From: Lysobacteraceae bacterium NML93-0399
Lineage (GTDB): Bacteria > Pseudomonadota > Gammaproteobacteria > Xanthomonadales > Xanthomonadaceae
NCBI GenBank assembly: GCA_002307375.1
Contig: NTJI01000001.1
Location: 124,001 to 188,000, forward strand
Reading direction: 5' to 3'
DNA: 64,000 bases
Shown here: positions 50,716 to 59,827 of the stretch, in pieces
How the letters are laid out: the number at the start of each line of letters is the position of its first letter
Position numbering within the stretch: the stretch's first letter is position 1
Made by a program: the position numbers and the translations under genes
Notes under the pieces: generated by a model
Told to the model about the DNA's origin: nothing
Database searches by the model: none
Seen by the model: the letters and a program-made list of their open reading frames with translations, nothing else

Positions 50716-53550
50716 TCAGAACCCGTACGCGAAGCGCAGCGAGGCCATGCGGTCGTCGCCGCGGGGGCCGAAACGCTGGTCGAGACCCAGCGTGAACTGC
50801 GTGCGCGGGGTCAGCCACGAGGTCAGGCCGACGCCGAACAGGCCGCCCGAACGCGCCGGTTCGAGGCCGGCGATCGGGGCCCAGGCTTCGATGCCGGTGA
50901 AGCTCGCCTGCAGGTCGAAGCCACTCGCCGACAGGGTCTGCTGCCACTCGCCGTAGCCATGCAGCGAAAAACCAGGCGCATCCCAGCGCGCGCGCAGGCC
51001 GGCGATCGCCTGGCTGCGCTCGACATCCCAGCCGCTGCTGCGCAGGCCGAACCCGTTGCCGCCCATTTCGTCGAAGCCGTCGCTGCGCAGGCGCACCTGT
51101 TCGGCGCCCAGGTACGGGCCGAAGGCGGTCGCGCCCACACGCCATTGGTGGCCGGCTTCCACCGCCGCCTGCGTGAAGCTGCCGGCATAGCGCGTCGACA
51201 CGCCCTGCCAGCCGGCGCCGGCGAAGAGCTGGCGCTGCATGTCGCGGTCGAAGCGGCCGCTGCCCAGCTGGGCCATAACGTAGGTGTCGCCGAACGTACG
51301 TGCGAGGTACGCCTGGGCCTGGGTCTGACGGTCGCGGTTGCGGTCACCGCGCGCCTGGGCGATGCCGTCGCCCCGCAGTTCGCCGAACGCGAAGCCGGCG
51401 ACCAGGCCGTTGCCCAGGCGATGGTCACTGCCGATGTTCCAGCCGTCGACACTGAAACCGTCGCGCGCAAATCCGCCGCTGCCGCCCTGCCCCAGCGTGT
51501 CCTTCCACACGCCAGCCGTCGCGTCCGCGGTAGCCAGCGCGCCGACGCGCGCGGCAACCGCGCGACGGCCCATGTCGACGTTGTCGAAGGTCGCCGTCAG
51601 CGCAGCGGCGTGCTGGGCGCCGGACATGCTGTCGAGCGCGGCGACCGCGGCCGCCTCGGTGCCGATGCGCTGGAATGCACCGGCGGCGCGGAAGAAGCCG
51701 TCTTCGACGACCACATCGGACTGCCCGTCGATGCGTGCGAATGCGCCCTCGACGCGCTCGGCCGCGCCCAGCGACTGCGCCGTGATGCCCGCCATCGAGA
51801 CGGCTGCCGCGGTGACGTCGAGACGGATCACGTCGATCCACGCGAGGTTTTCGCTGTAACGCAGGTTGGCCTGCAGGAACAGGCCGGGCCCGCTGGACAG
51901 ACCGGTGAAGCGGCCGGTCACGCCGTCGGCGGCGCGGACCACGTCTTCACGGCGCTGCGTGGTGTAGTCCTTGACGACGCCGGTGACGTGCAGTTCGCCA
52001 CCGAGACTGGCGCTGCCGGCCACGTCGAGCGGCGCGCCGATCCGCCAGGCCAGACGGCCCGTCGCGGTCTGCTCGAAATCGCCTGCAATCGCGCGGTCGC
52101 GGACATCACCGGTCACCGCGAACGTGCCACGGTTGACGAGGTCGCCACCGACCGCCGCACCTCCGAACTCCAGCGTCGCGCCCGCGGCCACCGCCGCATC
52201 GCCCGGAATCGAGGAATTCACGAACGCGAGCGTGCCGCCATCGACGCGCGTCGCGCCGTCGTATTCGGCCTCCCCGTTCAGCAGCAGCGTGCCGCCACCG
52301 CGCTTCATCAGCCCGCCGGCGCCGCTGATGTCGTTGCCCCAGGTGGATGTCCCACTACCGAGGTTGACGGTGACATCGCCCCAGTCGAACTTCGCCGGTC
52401 CCAGCACGGCCTTGCCGACATCGAGCACGCCGTAGCCGAACACGGGGTCCACGCCGGGCGCACCGATGTCGGTGGCGGTGCCGAGGATGGTCTGGCGGAC
52501 CAGGCCGTTGTCGAAGTACGGGAACGCCTCCCACACCAGCGCGGCCGCGCCCGACACCAGTGGTGCGGCGAGCGACGTGCCGTTGTAACGCCAGTACTCG
52601 GGGGCGTCGGGTGCGTCGTCAGTGCCGGTGACGATGACCGTTCCCGGCGCGACCAGGCAGTAGCGCATCGCCACGCCGCAGGCGTTGGAATAGTCGGCCA
52701 GTTCGGTGGTGCTGTCCTCCGCCAGCGCGGACACGGTCAACCAGCCGCGCTCGAGGTCGGCGGCCGGCGTGGTGCCGTTGGGACCGGCCTTGCTCGGCAG
52801 GGCAGCGGTGTTGGACGGATTGTCGAAGCCGGAATTGCCCGACGCGAACACCACCAGGCCGCCATGGTCGATCACGAAGGGCCGGTACTCGTCGGCGATG
52901 CGATTGGTGAGCGTGGCATCGTTCCAGTACAGGCCGCCCCAGGAATTGTTCATCACCTGGACGCCGCGGTTGATCAGGTCGCGGTGGATCGGGGTCAGGC
53001 CGAGCGGCCCGTCGATCTCGTTGCCGCCGCCGGTGCCGTCGTCCTCGGGCGGCTCGTCGCTGATGATGCGTGCCGAGACGATTTCCGCATCCGGCGCAAC
53101 GCCGCCGGGCCAGCGGCCGAAGGGCCGACCGGCCGCCGTCTGTGCGACGGCCGTACCGTGGCCGACGACGTCGTCGACGGACACGTCGTTGACCGTGCGG
53201 TTGACGTAGATGAGGTTGTCGACGACGCGGCCGCGCAGCGCCGGATGGTCGCGGTTGACGCCCGAATCGAGAAATCCGATGCGCACGCCCTCGCCGGTGA
53301 AACCGGCCTCGTGGGCGGCATAGGTATTGGTATCGGCAAGGTGACCGCTGAACTCCGGTGCCGGCGGTTCGACGACCGTCGGTGGCGGCTGCGTGGGCGG
53401 CGGTGCCACTGGAGGCGGCGGCGTCGGCACAACCATTCCCCCGCCCGATCCACCGCCGCCACAGGCCGCCAGCGCCGTCCCCAGCGCGATGGCCAGCAAG
53501 GTGTGTCGGGTGCCCCGCGCGCCGCTGCGCGCCCTCTTCGCATTCGGCAT
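50716..53550 (-). CDS. Autotransporter subtilisin-like serine protease
   Basis: A 944-residue type V secreted protease. The signal region ends in a lipobox-like TALAACGGG (Cys30), then a Pro-rich linker. The S8 peptidase domain (about 80-390) has Asp95 in GFLDSGVNRDHP, His131 in VVGHGTAVAQTA and Ser326 in NGTSLAAPLVSGAAAL. Autotransporter-associated repeats follow (LMKRGGGTLLLNGEAEYDGA, TRVDGGTLAF). The beta-barrel translocator (from about residue 680) ends in the canonical Phe (MASLRFAYGF). ATG 53550 is preferred over an ATG six codons earlier. It should expose or release an extracellular protease. It is divergent from the thiolase gene. Confidence 0.92.
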   Translation of the reverse strand: MPNAKRARSGARGTRHTLLAIALGTALAACGGGGSGGGMVVPTPPPPVAPPPTQPPPTVVEPPAPEFSGHLADTNTYAAHEAGFTGEGVRIGFLDSGVNRDHPALRGRVVDNLIYVNRTVNDVSVDDVVGHGTAVAQTAAGRPFGRWPGGVAPDAEIVSARIISDEPPEDDGTGGGNEIDGPLGLTPIHRDLINRGVQVMNNSWGGLYWNDATLTNRIADEYRPFVIDHGGLVVFASGNSGFDNPSNTAALPSKAGPNGTTPAADLERGWLTVSALAEDSTTELADYSNACGVAMRYCLVAPGTVIVTGTDDAPDAPEYWRYNGTSLAAPLVSGAAALVWEAFPYFDNGLVRQTILGTATDIGAPGVDPVFGYGVLDVGKAVLGPAKFDWGDVTVNLGSGTSTWGNDISGAGGLMKRGGGTLLLNGEAEYDGATRVDGGTLAFVNSSIPGDAAVAAGATLEFGGAAVGGDLVNRGTFAVTGDVRDRAIAGDFEQTATGRLAWRIGAPLDVAGSASLGGELHVTGVVKDYTTQRREDVVRAADGVTGRFTGLSSGPGLFLQANLRYSENLAWIDVIRLDVTAAAVSMAGITAQSLGAAERVEGAFARIDGQSDVVVEDGFFRAAGAFQRIGTEAAAVAALDSMSGAQHAAALTATFDNVDMGRRAVAARVGALATADATAGVWKDTLGQGGSGGFARDGFSVDGWNIGSDHRLGNGLVAGFAFGELRGDGIAQARGDRNRDRQTQAQAYLARTFGDTYVMAQLGSGRFDRDMQRQLFAGAGWQGVSTRYAGSFTQAAVEAGHQWRVGATAFGPYLGAEQVRLRSDGFDEMGGNGFGLRSSGWDVERSQAIAGLRARWDAPGFSLHGYGEWQQTLSASGFDLQASFTGIEAWAPIAGLEPARSGGLFGVGLTSWLTPRTQFTLGLDQRFGPRGDDRMASLRFAYGF

Positions 53551-53713
53551 CGTGTCCTCTCTGTGCATTGCGTGCCCGACTCCATGTCCGGCATCGACCC
53601 CTGTCGCGCGTATCTATACGCGCAATCCCGGGCAGGCGCCATCCGGGCAGGTGCGTGCTGCGGGTGCGATAATCGACGGACCGTGCAGTTCACCCTTCGG
53701 AGTCACCTCCCAC

Positions 53714-54889
53714 ATGACTGACATCGTCATCGTCGGTGCCAAGCGCACCGCCATCGGTTCCATGCTCGGCCAGTTCACCGGCGTCCCCACGACCACCCTC
53801 GGCGCCACTGCGATCACCGCCGCGCTCGAACACGCCGGCGTCGCGCCGGAGCTGGTCGACGAATCCATCATCGGCTGCGTGCTGCCGGCAGGCCTGGGCC
53901 AGGCGCCCGCGCGTCAGGCCTCGCGCGCGGCGGGCATTCCCGACAGCGCCGGCTGCGTGACCATCAACAAGGTGTGCGGCTCGGGCATGCAGGCGGTGAT
54001 GTACGGCCATGACCTGATCCGCGCCGGCACCGCGAAGTTCGTCGTCGCCGGCGGCATGGAGTCGATGACCAATGCACCGCACCTGCTCAACGGCTCGCGC
54101 ACCGGCATCCGCTACGGCAGCACCGAGATGCTCGACCACATGGCCTGGGACGGCCTGACCAATCCCTACGACGGCAAGTCGATGGGCGTGTTCGGCGACA
54201 TCGCCAGCCACAAGTACGGCTTCAGCCGCGAGGATCTCGACGCCTATGCGGTCGAAAGCGCCAATCGCGCCAAGGCTGCGATCGAGTCGGGCGCATTCAA
54301 GAACGAGATCGTCCCGGTCACCATGACCTCGCGCAAGGGCGAGGTGTCGTTCGATACCGACGAGCAGCCCGGCCGCATCCAGGTCGACAAGATCCCCGGC
54401 CTGCGCGCCGCCTTCGGCAAGGACGGTCTGCTGACGGCCGCCAGCTCGTCGAGCATTTCCGATGGCGCCGCCGCGCTGGTGCTGACGTCTTCCGACGAGG
54501 CCCAGGCTCGCGGCCTCAAGCCGCTCGCGCGCATCGTCGCGCACGCCCGTCATTCGCAGGAGCCCGAGTGGTTCACCACCGCGCCGGTCACCGCGATCCG
54601 CAATGTGCTCGACAAGGCGGGGTGGAAGATCGAGGATGTGGACCTGTTCGAGGTCAACGAAGCCTTCGCCAACGTCGCGATGGCGCCGATGAAGGATCTG
54701 GGCATTCCGCACGACCGTCTCAACGTGAATGGCGGTGCACTGGCACTCGGCCATCCGATCGGCGCGAGCGGTGCGCGGCTCATCGTAACGCTCGTCCACG
54801 CACTGAAGGCGCGCGGTCTAAGTCGCGGTGTGGCCACGCTTTGTATCGGCGGCGGAGAAGCGACGGCAATTGCCGTGGAATTGGCGTGA
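53714..54889 (+). CDS. Acetyl-CoA acetyltransferase (thiolase)
   Basis: A 391-residue biosynthetic/degradative thiolase interconverting two acetyl-CoA with acetoacetyl-CoA. The acylated Cys88 is in INKVCGSGMQAVMYG, the second site is in NGGALALGHPIGASGARLIV, and the proton-shuttle Cys is in VATLCIGGGEATAI. It lies among leucine catabolism genes and could convert the acetoacetyl-CoA derived from leucine into acetyl-CoA. ATG 53714 gives the standard start MTDIVIVGAKRTAIG. The gene has its own promoter space, divergent from the autotransporter. Confidence 0.92.
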   Translation: MTDIVIVGAKRTAIGSMLGQFTGVPTTTLGATAITAALEHAGVAPELVDESIIGCVLPAGLGQAPARQASRAAGIPDSAGCVTINKVCGSGMQAVMYGHDLIRAGTAKFVVAGGMESMTNAPHLLNGSRTGIRYGSTEMLDHMAWDGLTNPYDGKSMGVFGDIASHKYGFSREDLDAYAVESANRAKAAIESGAFKNEIVPVTMTSRKGEVSFDTDEQPGRIQVDKIPGLRAAFGKDGLLTAASSSSISDGAAALVLTSSDEAQARGLKPLARIVAHARHSQEPEWFTTAPVTAIRNVLDKAGWKIEDVDLFEVNEAFANVAMAPMKDLGIPHDRLNVNGGALALGHPIGASGARLIVTLVHALKARGLSRGVATLCIGGGEATAIAVELA

Positions 54890-55015
54890 ACTTCGGATAA
54901 CGTGTTTTTTACGAAACGCCTACACACAGCCCGCTTGACAGCCGTTTGAGGCTTGTCATCATGTGGCCGGCGCGCATTAAGCGCGTTGCCCAAACTTTCA
55001 GACGAGGAAGACACA

Positions 55016-55351
55016 ATGACGATCAACAAGGCTCTGCTTGCCCTGGCTCTGGGTGTTGTGCTGGCTGCTTGCAGCAACGCTGAGCAGGCTGACAGCTCGG
55101 CTCAGGGCGCTGCCGAGGCCGCTGCCGACGCGCAGGCCGCTGCTGACCAGACGCAGGATCCGGCCGTTGCCGGCACCGCGCAGGCTGCTGCCGACGACGC
55201 TGCTGCCGCTGCCGACGCTGCTGCCGACGCCGCTGCCCAGGCTTCGGCCGCCGGCACCGACGAGGCCGCCGAGCACGCTGCCGACATGGCCGACCATGCC
55301 GAGCAGCAGGCCGAAGACGCGCAGGACGCCGCGGAAGAAGTCAGCCCGTAA
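55016..55351 (+). CDS. Ala-rich small lipoprotein, first copy
   Basis: A 111-residue lipoprotein: signal KALLALALGVVLAACSN (lipobox LAAC), then an almost pure Ala/Asp/Gln/Glu helix (AAAADAAADAAAQASAAGTD, HAADMADHAEQQAEDAQDAA). It is probably a long periplasmic helix or coiled coil. ATG 55016 has GAGGAAG upstream. A strong terminator follows, so it is a single-gene unit. It resembles the next gene in design and composition. Function is unknown; an osmotic or envelope spacer role is conceivable. Confidence 0.75.
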   Translation: MTINKALLALALGVVLAACSNAEQADSSAQGAAEAAADAQAAADQTQDPAVAGTAQAAADDAAAAADAAADAAAQASAAGTDEAAEHAADMADHAEQQAEDAQDAAEEVSP

Positions 55352-55391
55352 TCCGTTCGATGGCCTAGCGCCATCGTGCCTGGATTCGAAA

Positions 55392-55419
55392 GGCCGCCGG
55401 GAAACCGGCGGCCTTTTTT
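55392..55419 (+). terminator. Rho-independent terminator
   Basis: Nine-base stem GGCCGCCGG / CCGGCGGCC with loop GAAA and six T, 40 bases after the first Ala-rich lipoprotein gene. Confidence 0.9.
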
Positions 55420-55528
55420 GTGGCCGCGCCTGACGGCGGCCGCGTCGGCAGCCGCGTCCGTCCTTTGCATGACGCTCACGCCCGCGCTTCCATGCTGCGC
55501 GCCGCCCCACCACCACAGGAGACATGCC

Positions 55529-55885
55529 ATGCGTTTCATGCCGATGACTGCCGCCGCGCTGACGATGCTGGCCCTGTCCGCTTGCAGCAATTCCAACGAC
55601 GCTGACCGGGAGCGCGCCGAAGCGGCGGCCGCGAACGAACGCGCCGGTCAGGCCATCTCCGACGCGGCCTCCGCGACCGCCGACGCCGCGCGTGCCACGG
55701 CCCAGGCCGCCGGCCAGCAGACGCGTGATGCCGTGCAGGACGCCGAGATCGCCGCGCAGGACGCAGCGCGCCGCGCCGATGCCGCGGCCGAAGATGCGGC
55801 CCGCGCGACCGGCCAGGCCACGCAGGAGGCCGGCCAGGCGATCGAGAACGCCGGCGAACGCGTAGAGCGCAGCGCCGACAACTGA
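55529..55885 (+). CDS. Ala-rich small lipoprotein, second copy
   Basis: A 118-residue lipoprotein: signal TAAALTMLALSACSNSND (lipobox LSAC), then an Ala-rich amphipathic helix with regular Ala/Arg/Asp heptads (AISDAASATADAARATAQAA, ATGQATQEAGQAIENAGERV). AGGAG is seven bases upstream of ATG 55529. It is similar in length, lipobox and composition to the lipoprotein just upstream, but contains more Arg. It is probably a diverged duplicate. It ends before a hairpin terminator. Confidence 0.75.
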   Translation: MRFMPMTAAALTMLALSACSNSNDADRERAEAAAANERAGQAISDAASATADAARATAQAAGQQTRDAVQDAEIAAQDAARRADAAAEDAARATGQATQEAGQAIENAGERVERSADN

Positions 55886-55906
55886 TCCTTGCGGTCTGCG
55901 CGCAGG

Positions 55907-55928
55907 AAGCCCGCCACCCGGCGGGCTT
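55907..55928 (+). terminator. Terminator-like hairpin
   Basis: Stem AAGCCCGCC / GGCGGGCTT with loop ACCC, followed by CTTCGTTTTC, after the second Ala-rich lipoprotein gene. The T content downstream is modest. Confidence 0.7.
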
Positions 55929-56140
55929 CTTCGTTTTCGCTTTCCGATCGCGGCGCGCTCATGCCATGACCTGGCGCACGTTCGCGCTTCGAGCAACGCA
56001 TTCCACTGCGGCGGCCGTATGCCCGCGTGCCGCATCCCAACCGCGGTGCACAACGATGCCTCGCATGGATGCTGCGCCGCGCCCTGCGGTAAACCGGCCG
56101 CTTCCGTATCCTTGGCGGTTTCCGCCAGGTGATGCTTTCG

Positions 56141-57748
56141 ATGCCCGTACTGACTTCGCAACTCGACCCGCGCGCGCAGGATTTCATCGACAACGTCGAC
56201 TACCACCGCGCCCTCGTCGACGAACTGCGACGTCGCCTGGCGCGCGCGGCCGAAGGTGGCGGCGCCGATGCCCAGGCCAAGCACACCGCACGCGGCAAGC
56301 TGCTGGCGCGCGACCGCATCACCGCCCTGCTCGATCCGGGCTCGCCGTTTCTCGAGATCGCGCCGCTCGCCGCCGAAGAGATGTACGACGGCGCCGCGCC
56401 GGCCGCAGGCGTGGTCGCCGGCATCGGTCGCGTGCAGGGCCAGGAGGTCGTCGTCGTCGCCAACGATGCGACGGTCAAGGGCGGCACCTATTTCCCGATG
56501 ACGGTGAAGAAACATCTGCGGGCGCAGGAAATCGCGCGCGAAAACCAGCTGCCGTGCGTGTACCTGGTGGATTCGGGTGGCGCCTTCCTGCCGCTGCAGG
56601 ACGAGGTGTTCCCGGACAAGGAACACTTCGGCCGCATCTTCTACAACCAGGCGCGGATGAGCGCGGAGAACATTCCGCAGGTCGCCGTGGTCATGGGCAG
56701 CTGCACCGCCGGCGGCGCCTACGTGCCGGCGATGTGCGACGAGTCGGTGATCGTCAAGGAACAGGGCACGATCTTTCTCGGTGGCCCGCCGCTGGTGAAG
56801 GCGGCGACCGGCGAAGTGGTCGATGCCGAAGCGCTCGGCGGCGCCGACGTGCACACGAGCGTGTCGGGCGTGGCCGATCATTTCGCCGAAGACGATGCCG
56901 ATGCGCTGCAGATCGCCCGTGACATCGTCGCCAGCTTCAACCGTCCGCGCGTGTCGCGCCTGGCGCTGCGCACGCCGGTCGAGCCGCTGTATCCGAGCGA
57001 CGAGCTCTACGGCATCGTGCCAAAGGACACGCGCCGCCCCTTCGACATCCGCGAGGTCATTGCCCGCGTCGTCGACGGCAGCGAGTTCCAGGAATTCAAG
57101 GCGCGCTACGGCAAGACACTGGTGACCGGGTTCGCGCACCTGCACGGCATGCCGGTCGGCATCGTCGCCAACAACGGCATCCTGTTCGGGGAAAGCGCGC
57201 TCAAGGGCGCGCACTTCATCGAGCTGTGCAATCAGCGCGGCATTCCGCTGGTGTTCCTGCAGAACATCACCGGCTTCATGGTCGGCCGCAAGTACGAGAA
57301 CGCCGGTATCGCCAAGGACGGCGCGAAGATGGTCACGGCCGTCGCGTGTTCGAGCGTGCCCAAGTTCACCGTCGTCATCGGCGGCAGCTTCGGCGCCGGC
57401 AATTACGCCATGTGCGGCCGTGCCTATGGCGCGCGCTTCCTGTGGATGTGGCCGAACGCGCGCATCAGCGTGATGGGCGGCGAGCAGGCAGCGAGCGTGC
57501 TGGCCACCGTGCGCCGCGACGGCATCGAGGCCAAAGGGGGCGACTGGAGCGCCGAAGCCGAGGAAGCGTTCAAGTCGCCCATCCGCGAGCAGTACGAGCG
57601 CCAGGGCAGCCCGTGGTATGCGACCGCGCGCCTGTGGGACGACGGCATCATCGACCCGGCCGACACGCGCCGGGTGCTCGGGCTGGGTCTGGCGGCCTCG
57701 CTCAACGCACCCATCGAGGCGGCGAAGTTCGGCGTGTTCCGCATGTGA
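56141..57748 (+). CDS. liuB: Methylcrotonyl-CoA carboxylase beta subunit (carboxyltransferase)
   Basis: A 535-residue biotin-dependent carboxyltransferase that carboxylates 3-methylcrotonyl-CoA to 3-methylglutaconyl-CoA. The N-half has [40 protein letters not shown] and [20 protein letters not shown]. The C-half has [40 protein letters not shown] and [20 protein letters not shown]. These sequences mark MCC rather than propionyl-CoA carboxylase. Starts at 56132 and 56141 are both possible; AGGTGA is spaced eight bases from 56141. Its alpha subunit is 3 kb downstream, separated by three unrelated genes. Confidence 0.93.
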   Translation: MPVLTSQLDPRAQDFIDNVDYHRALVDELRRRLARAAEGGGADAQAKHTARGKLLARDRITALLDPGSPFLEIAPLAAEEMYDGAAPAAGVVAGIGRVQGQEVVVVANDATVKGGTYFPMTVKKHLRAQEIARENQLPCVYLVDSGGAFLPLQDEVFPDKEHFGRIFYNQARMSAENIPQVAVVMGSCTAGGAYVPAMCDESVIVKEQGTIFLGGPPLVKAATGEVVDAEALGGADVHTSVSGVADHFAEDDADALQIARDIVASFNRPRVSRLALRTPVEPLYPSDELYGIVPKDTRRPFDIREVIARVVDGSEFQEFKARYGKTLVTGFAHLHGMPVGIVANNGILFGESALKGAHFIELCNQRGIPLVFLQNITGFMVGRKYENAGIAKDGAKMVTAVACSSVPKFTVVIGGSFGAGNYAMCGRAYGARFLWMWPNARISVMGGEQAASVLATVRRDGIEAKGGDWSAEAEEAFKSPIREQYERQGSPWYATARLWDDGIIDPADTRRVLGLGLAASLNAPIEAAKFGVFRM

Positions 57749-57822
57749 GGTGACCTCGCGTAACGCTTCTTGAACATTCGCCAAGTCATTGCTGTGTCAC
57801 GGTTCCGCAGCGGGGATCACAG

Positions 57823-57850
57823 TTGGATATCGGGGTTCGCGTGCTAGGCT
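57823..57850 (+). promoter_or_regulatory. Putative sigma-70 promoter for the bactofilin gene
   Basis: TTGGAT, 16 bases, TAGGCT lies about 90 bases upstream of the bactofilin start in the gap after liuB. It is the best -35/-10 pair in that gap and implies the bactofilin operon is transcribed separately. Confidence 0.45.
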
Positions 57851-57942
57851 CGGGGTCCGCGCTAGCCGATCGCGGCATCGCGGTTTCCCCTGTTCCGGGC
57901 GGCCCTGCCGTCCTTCGTCCTGACCCGAGGTAAATGCGCGAC

Positions 57943-58560
57943 ATGGCCATCTTCCAGCAGTCCGGCACCGCCAAGAAGGATTCCCCCGCTTTCGGCAACG
58001 ACGTTCCGCCGCCGCCCGCTCCGGCACGCGACACGTCGCCTGCAGCGGCCGATTTCCAGACCGCGACGCCGCCCGCGCAGACCACCTCCACGCCCGCAGC
58101 GCCTGCGCCCGCCCCCGCGACGACGCCTGCACCGGCCGCGCGTGCCGACGCGCCGGTGAGCAAGGAATCGGTGATCGCCGCCGACCTGACCATCGAGGGC
58201 AAGATCGAAGGCTCGGGCGATGTGCGCATCGCCGGCCGCTTCAAGGGCGACGTCAACGTGCAGGGCAACCTGACGATCGAGCACGGCGCCAAGCTCAACG
58301 GCGGCGTTCGCGCCAAGCAGGTGCTGGTCTCGGGCGAACTCGAAGGCAACATCGAATCGGCCTCGCTGGTCGAGCTGCGTGATTCGGCCGTGCTGATCGG
58401 CGACCTCAAGGCCGGTTCGCTCACCGTGGCGGCAGGTTCGAAGATCCGCGGCCACATCGAATGCGGCTGGGGCGAGGTCAAGTCCCCATCGACCGGCAAT
58501 GCGCCGGCCTCGACCGGTAACGCCAAGGACAAGGCCGCCAACGACAAGTCCAGCGACTGA
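57943..58560 (+). CDS. Bactofilin (polymer-forming cytoskeletal protein)
   Basis: A 205-residue bactofilin. An Ala/Pro/Thr-rich disordered N-terminus (to about residue 80) precedes the beta-helical core, with repeats of about 18 residues (SVIAADLTIEGKIEGSGDVR, IAGRFKGDVNVQGNLTIEHG, AKLNGGVRAKQVLVSGELEG, SLVELRDSAVLIGDLKAGSL). A charged tail follows. Bactofilins polymerise without nucleotide and scaffold cell-wall or polar machinery. Starts at 57934 and 57943 are possible; GAGGTAA is too close to the first. The next gene follows after two bases, so they are an operon. Confidence 0.9.
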   Translation: MAIFQQSGTAKKDSPAFGNDVPPPPAPARDTSPAAADFQTATPPAQTTSTPAAPAPAPATTPAPAARADAPVSKESVIAADLTIEGKIEGSGDVRIAGRFKGDVNVQGNLTIEHGAKLNGGVRAKQVLVSGELEGNIESASLVELRDSAVLIGDLKAGSLTVAAGSKIRGHIECGWGEVKSPSTGNAPASTGNAKDKAANDKSSD

Positions 58561-58562
58561 CC

Positions 58563-58967
58563 GTGAGCAGTCGCCCGGGCGCGGCAGGTGCCACGCGCAC
58601 CTGCCCGCACTGCAAGACCAGGATTCTGGAAAGCGCAACGCGCTGTCCGGCGTGTCTGCACGCGCTCAAGGTCGACGCCGCACCCGGTTCGCCGATCGTC
58701 GCGCGACACACCGTGCAGCGTGAGGAGCCCACCACCGCCCTGCAGGTCGAAGGCCGCATCCGGCATCCATCGGAAGGCGGCGCCTGGGAATACTCGGTGG
58801 TACTCGTGATCCGCGACGAGGACGGCAAGGAGCTCAACCGGCAGGTCGTGGGTGTGGGCGGCCTGCTGGTCGGCGATGAGCGGACTTTCAGCCTGTCGGT
58901 GGAAGTCACCCGCACCGACGACATGCGTCGCCCGACACGCTCGCCGCTCAGCCGCGGGCGTCACTGA
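58563..58967 (+). CDS. Zinc-ribbon protein coupled to bactofilin
   Basis: A 134-residue protein starting with GTG two bases after the bactofilin stop. A double zinc ribbon (TCPHCKTRILESATRCPACL) occupies residues 14-33. A beta domain follows (QVEGRIRHPSEGGAWEYSVV, VIRDEDGKELNRQVVGVGGL). The tight coupling suggests it works with bactofilin filaments, perhaps as an adaptor, but no function is established. Confidence 0.75.
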   Translation: MSSRPGAAGATRTCPHCKTRILESATRCPACLHALKVDAAPGSPIVARHTVQREEPTTALQVEGRIRHPSEGGAWEYSVVLVIRDEDGKELNRQVVGVGGLLVGDERTFSLSVEVTRTDDMRRPTRSPLSRGRH

Positions 58968-59146
58968 TTCCAGCCAAGGGGCCCACGCTGGCGGTTGACG
59001 CCCTAGCCCCCGCTCGGTGCCGATGCACAGCACGCCTGCTCGCGTGGAACGCGCATCTCTACAGCGCCTGCCGGTTTCGGCAGCTGCTGCCAGATTGACA
59101 GCGTCCTGCACCGCATATCCGGCCGCCCGCGAATCAGCGCCGCCAC

Positions 59147-59725
59147 GTGCGCCGGGTCGCGCGGACACTTGATTCCCCTTCGAGATTTGCCGATGTCCGA
59201 ACCCGGTCACTCCATGCCCGCCTGAGCTTCGAGCCGCAGAACTTCCAGGCTTTTCTCGACAGTGCACCGACGCCCGGCCACGCCTACGACGATTGGCAGG
59301 CCTGGCTCTCGCAGCGCGGCGTTCATGGTGGGCCGATACCGCGCGAGATGCTGCAGGGCACGGGCGTCGCACGGGTGGGCGATCTGTTGCAGGCCTGGCA
59401 GGCCGACACTGCCAGCGGCATGCCGCCGTTCGCACTCGATGCAAATGGGCGTTGCACGCTGACGCTCATGCAGACGACCGACAACTATTTCGAGCTCGTG
59501 CAGTTTCTCGCACCGTTGCGCGGCGCGGCGTTCTGGACACGGCCCGAGGCCGACGACTTCATCCTGGCGACCGGATTCCTGTTCGGCGACAGCGAGCCGA
59601 TGGCCTGCATCGCGCTGCCGGACGGCCGCAGCCAATTTCTCGATGCGGTGCCTGCGCCGTGGCAGCGCGAGGCGGAAGACAGTTTCGAAGGCGCATTGGC
59701 GCTGCTGACCGCCGCATCCGACTGA
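59147..59725 (+). CDS. Unknown protein upstream of liuC
   Basis: A soluble protein of up to 192 residues (FEPQNFQAFLDSAPTPGHAY, LTLMQTTDNYFELVQFLAPL, DDFILATGFLFGDSEPMACI). No family is recognised. The start is uncertain: ATG 59147 gives an Arg-rich leader, whereas an ATG at 59192 in another frame (MSEPGHSMPA, then stop) looks like a displaced start. A small frameshift near the 5' end is therefore possible. It may be transcribed together with the liuC-liuD-liuE operon that begins 100 bases downstream. Confidence 0.5.
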   Translation: MRRVARTLDSPSRFADVRTRSLHARLSFEPQNFQAFLDSAPTPGHAYDDWQAWLSQRGVHGGPIPREMLQGTGVARVGDLLQAWQADTASGMPPFALDANGRCTLTLMQTTDNYFELVQFLAPLRGAAFWTRPEADDFILATGFLFGDSEPMACIALPDGRSQFLDAVPAPWQREAEDSFEGALALLTAASD

Positions 59726-59827
59726 CCGCTCCACGCGTCTGTCTCGCGGCGCTGGTTGCGCTGCGTCATGGCCGTACGCGGCGACTGGGTATCATCGCGG
59801 GTCGTTTTTTGCCGGACGCGCCAGCCG

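Noticed and set aside
50704-53721. Very long open frame (about 1005 codons) on the plus strand over the autotransporter gene
   Set aside because: It is antisense of a clear S8 autotransporter protease with all motifs; the plus-strand product is Arg/Ala/Gly-biased with no domain, as expected from GC-rich codon-position shadowing.
54998-57784. 928-codon minus-strand open frame across the lipoproteins and liuB
   Set aside because: It crosses several well-supported plus-strand genes and two terminators; its His/Arg/Ala-rich product matches no family.
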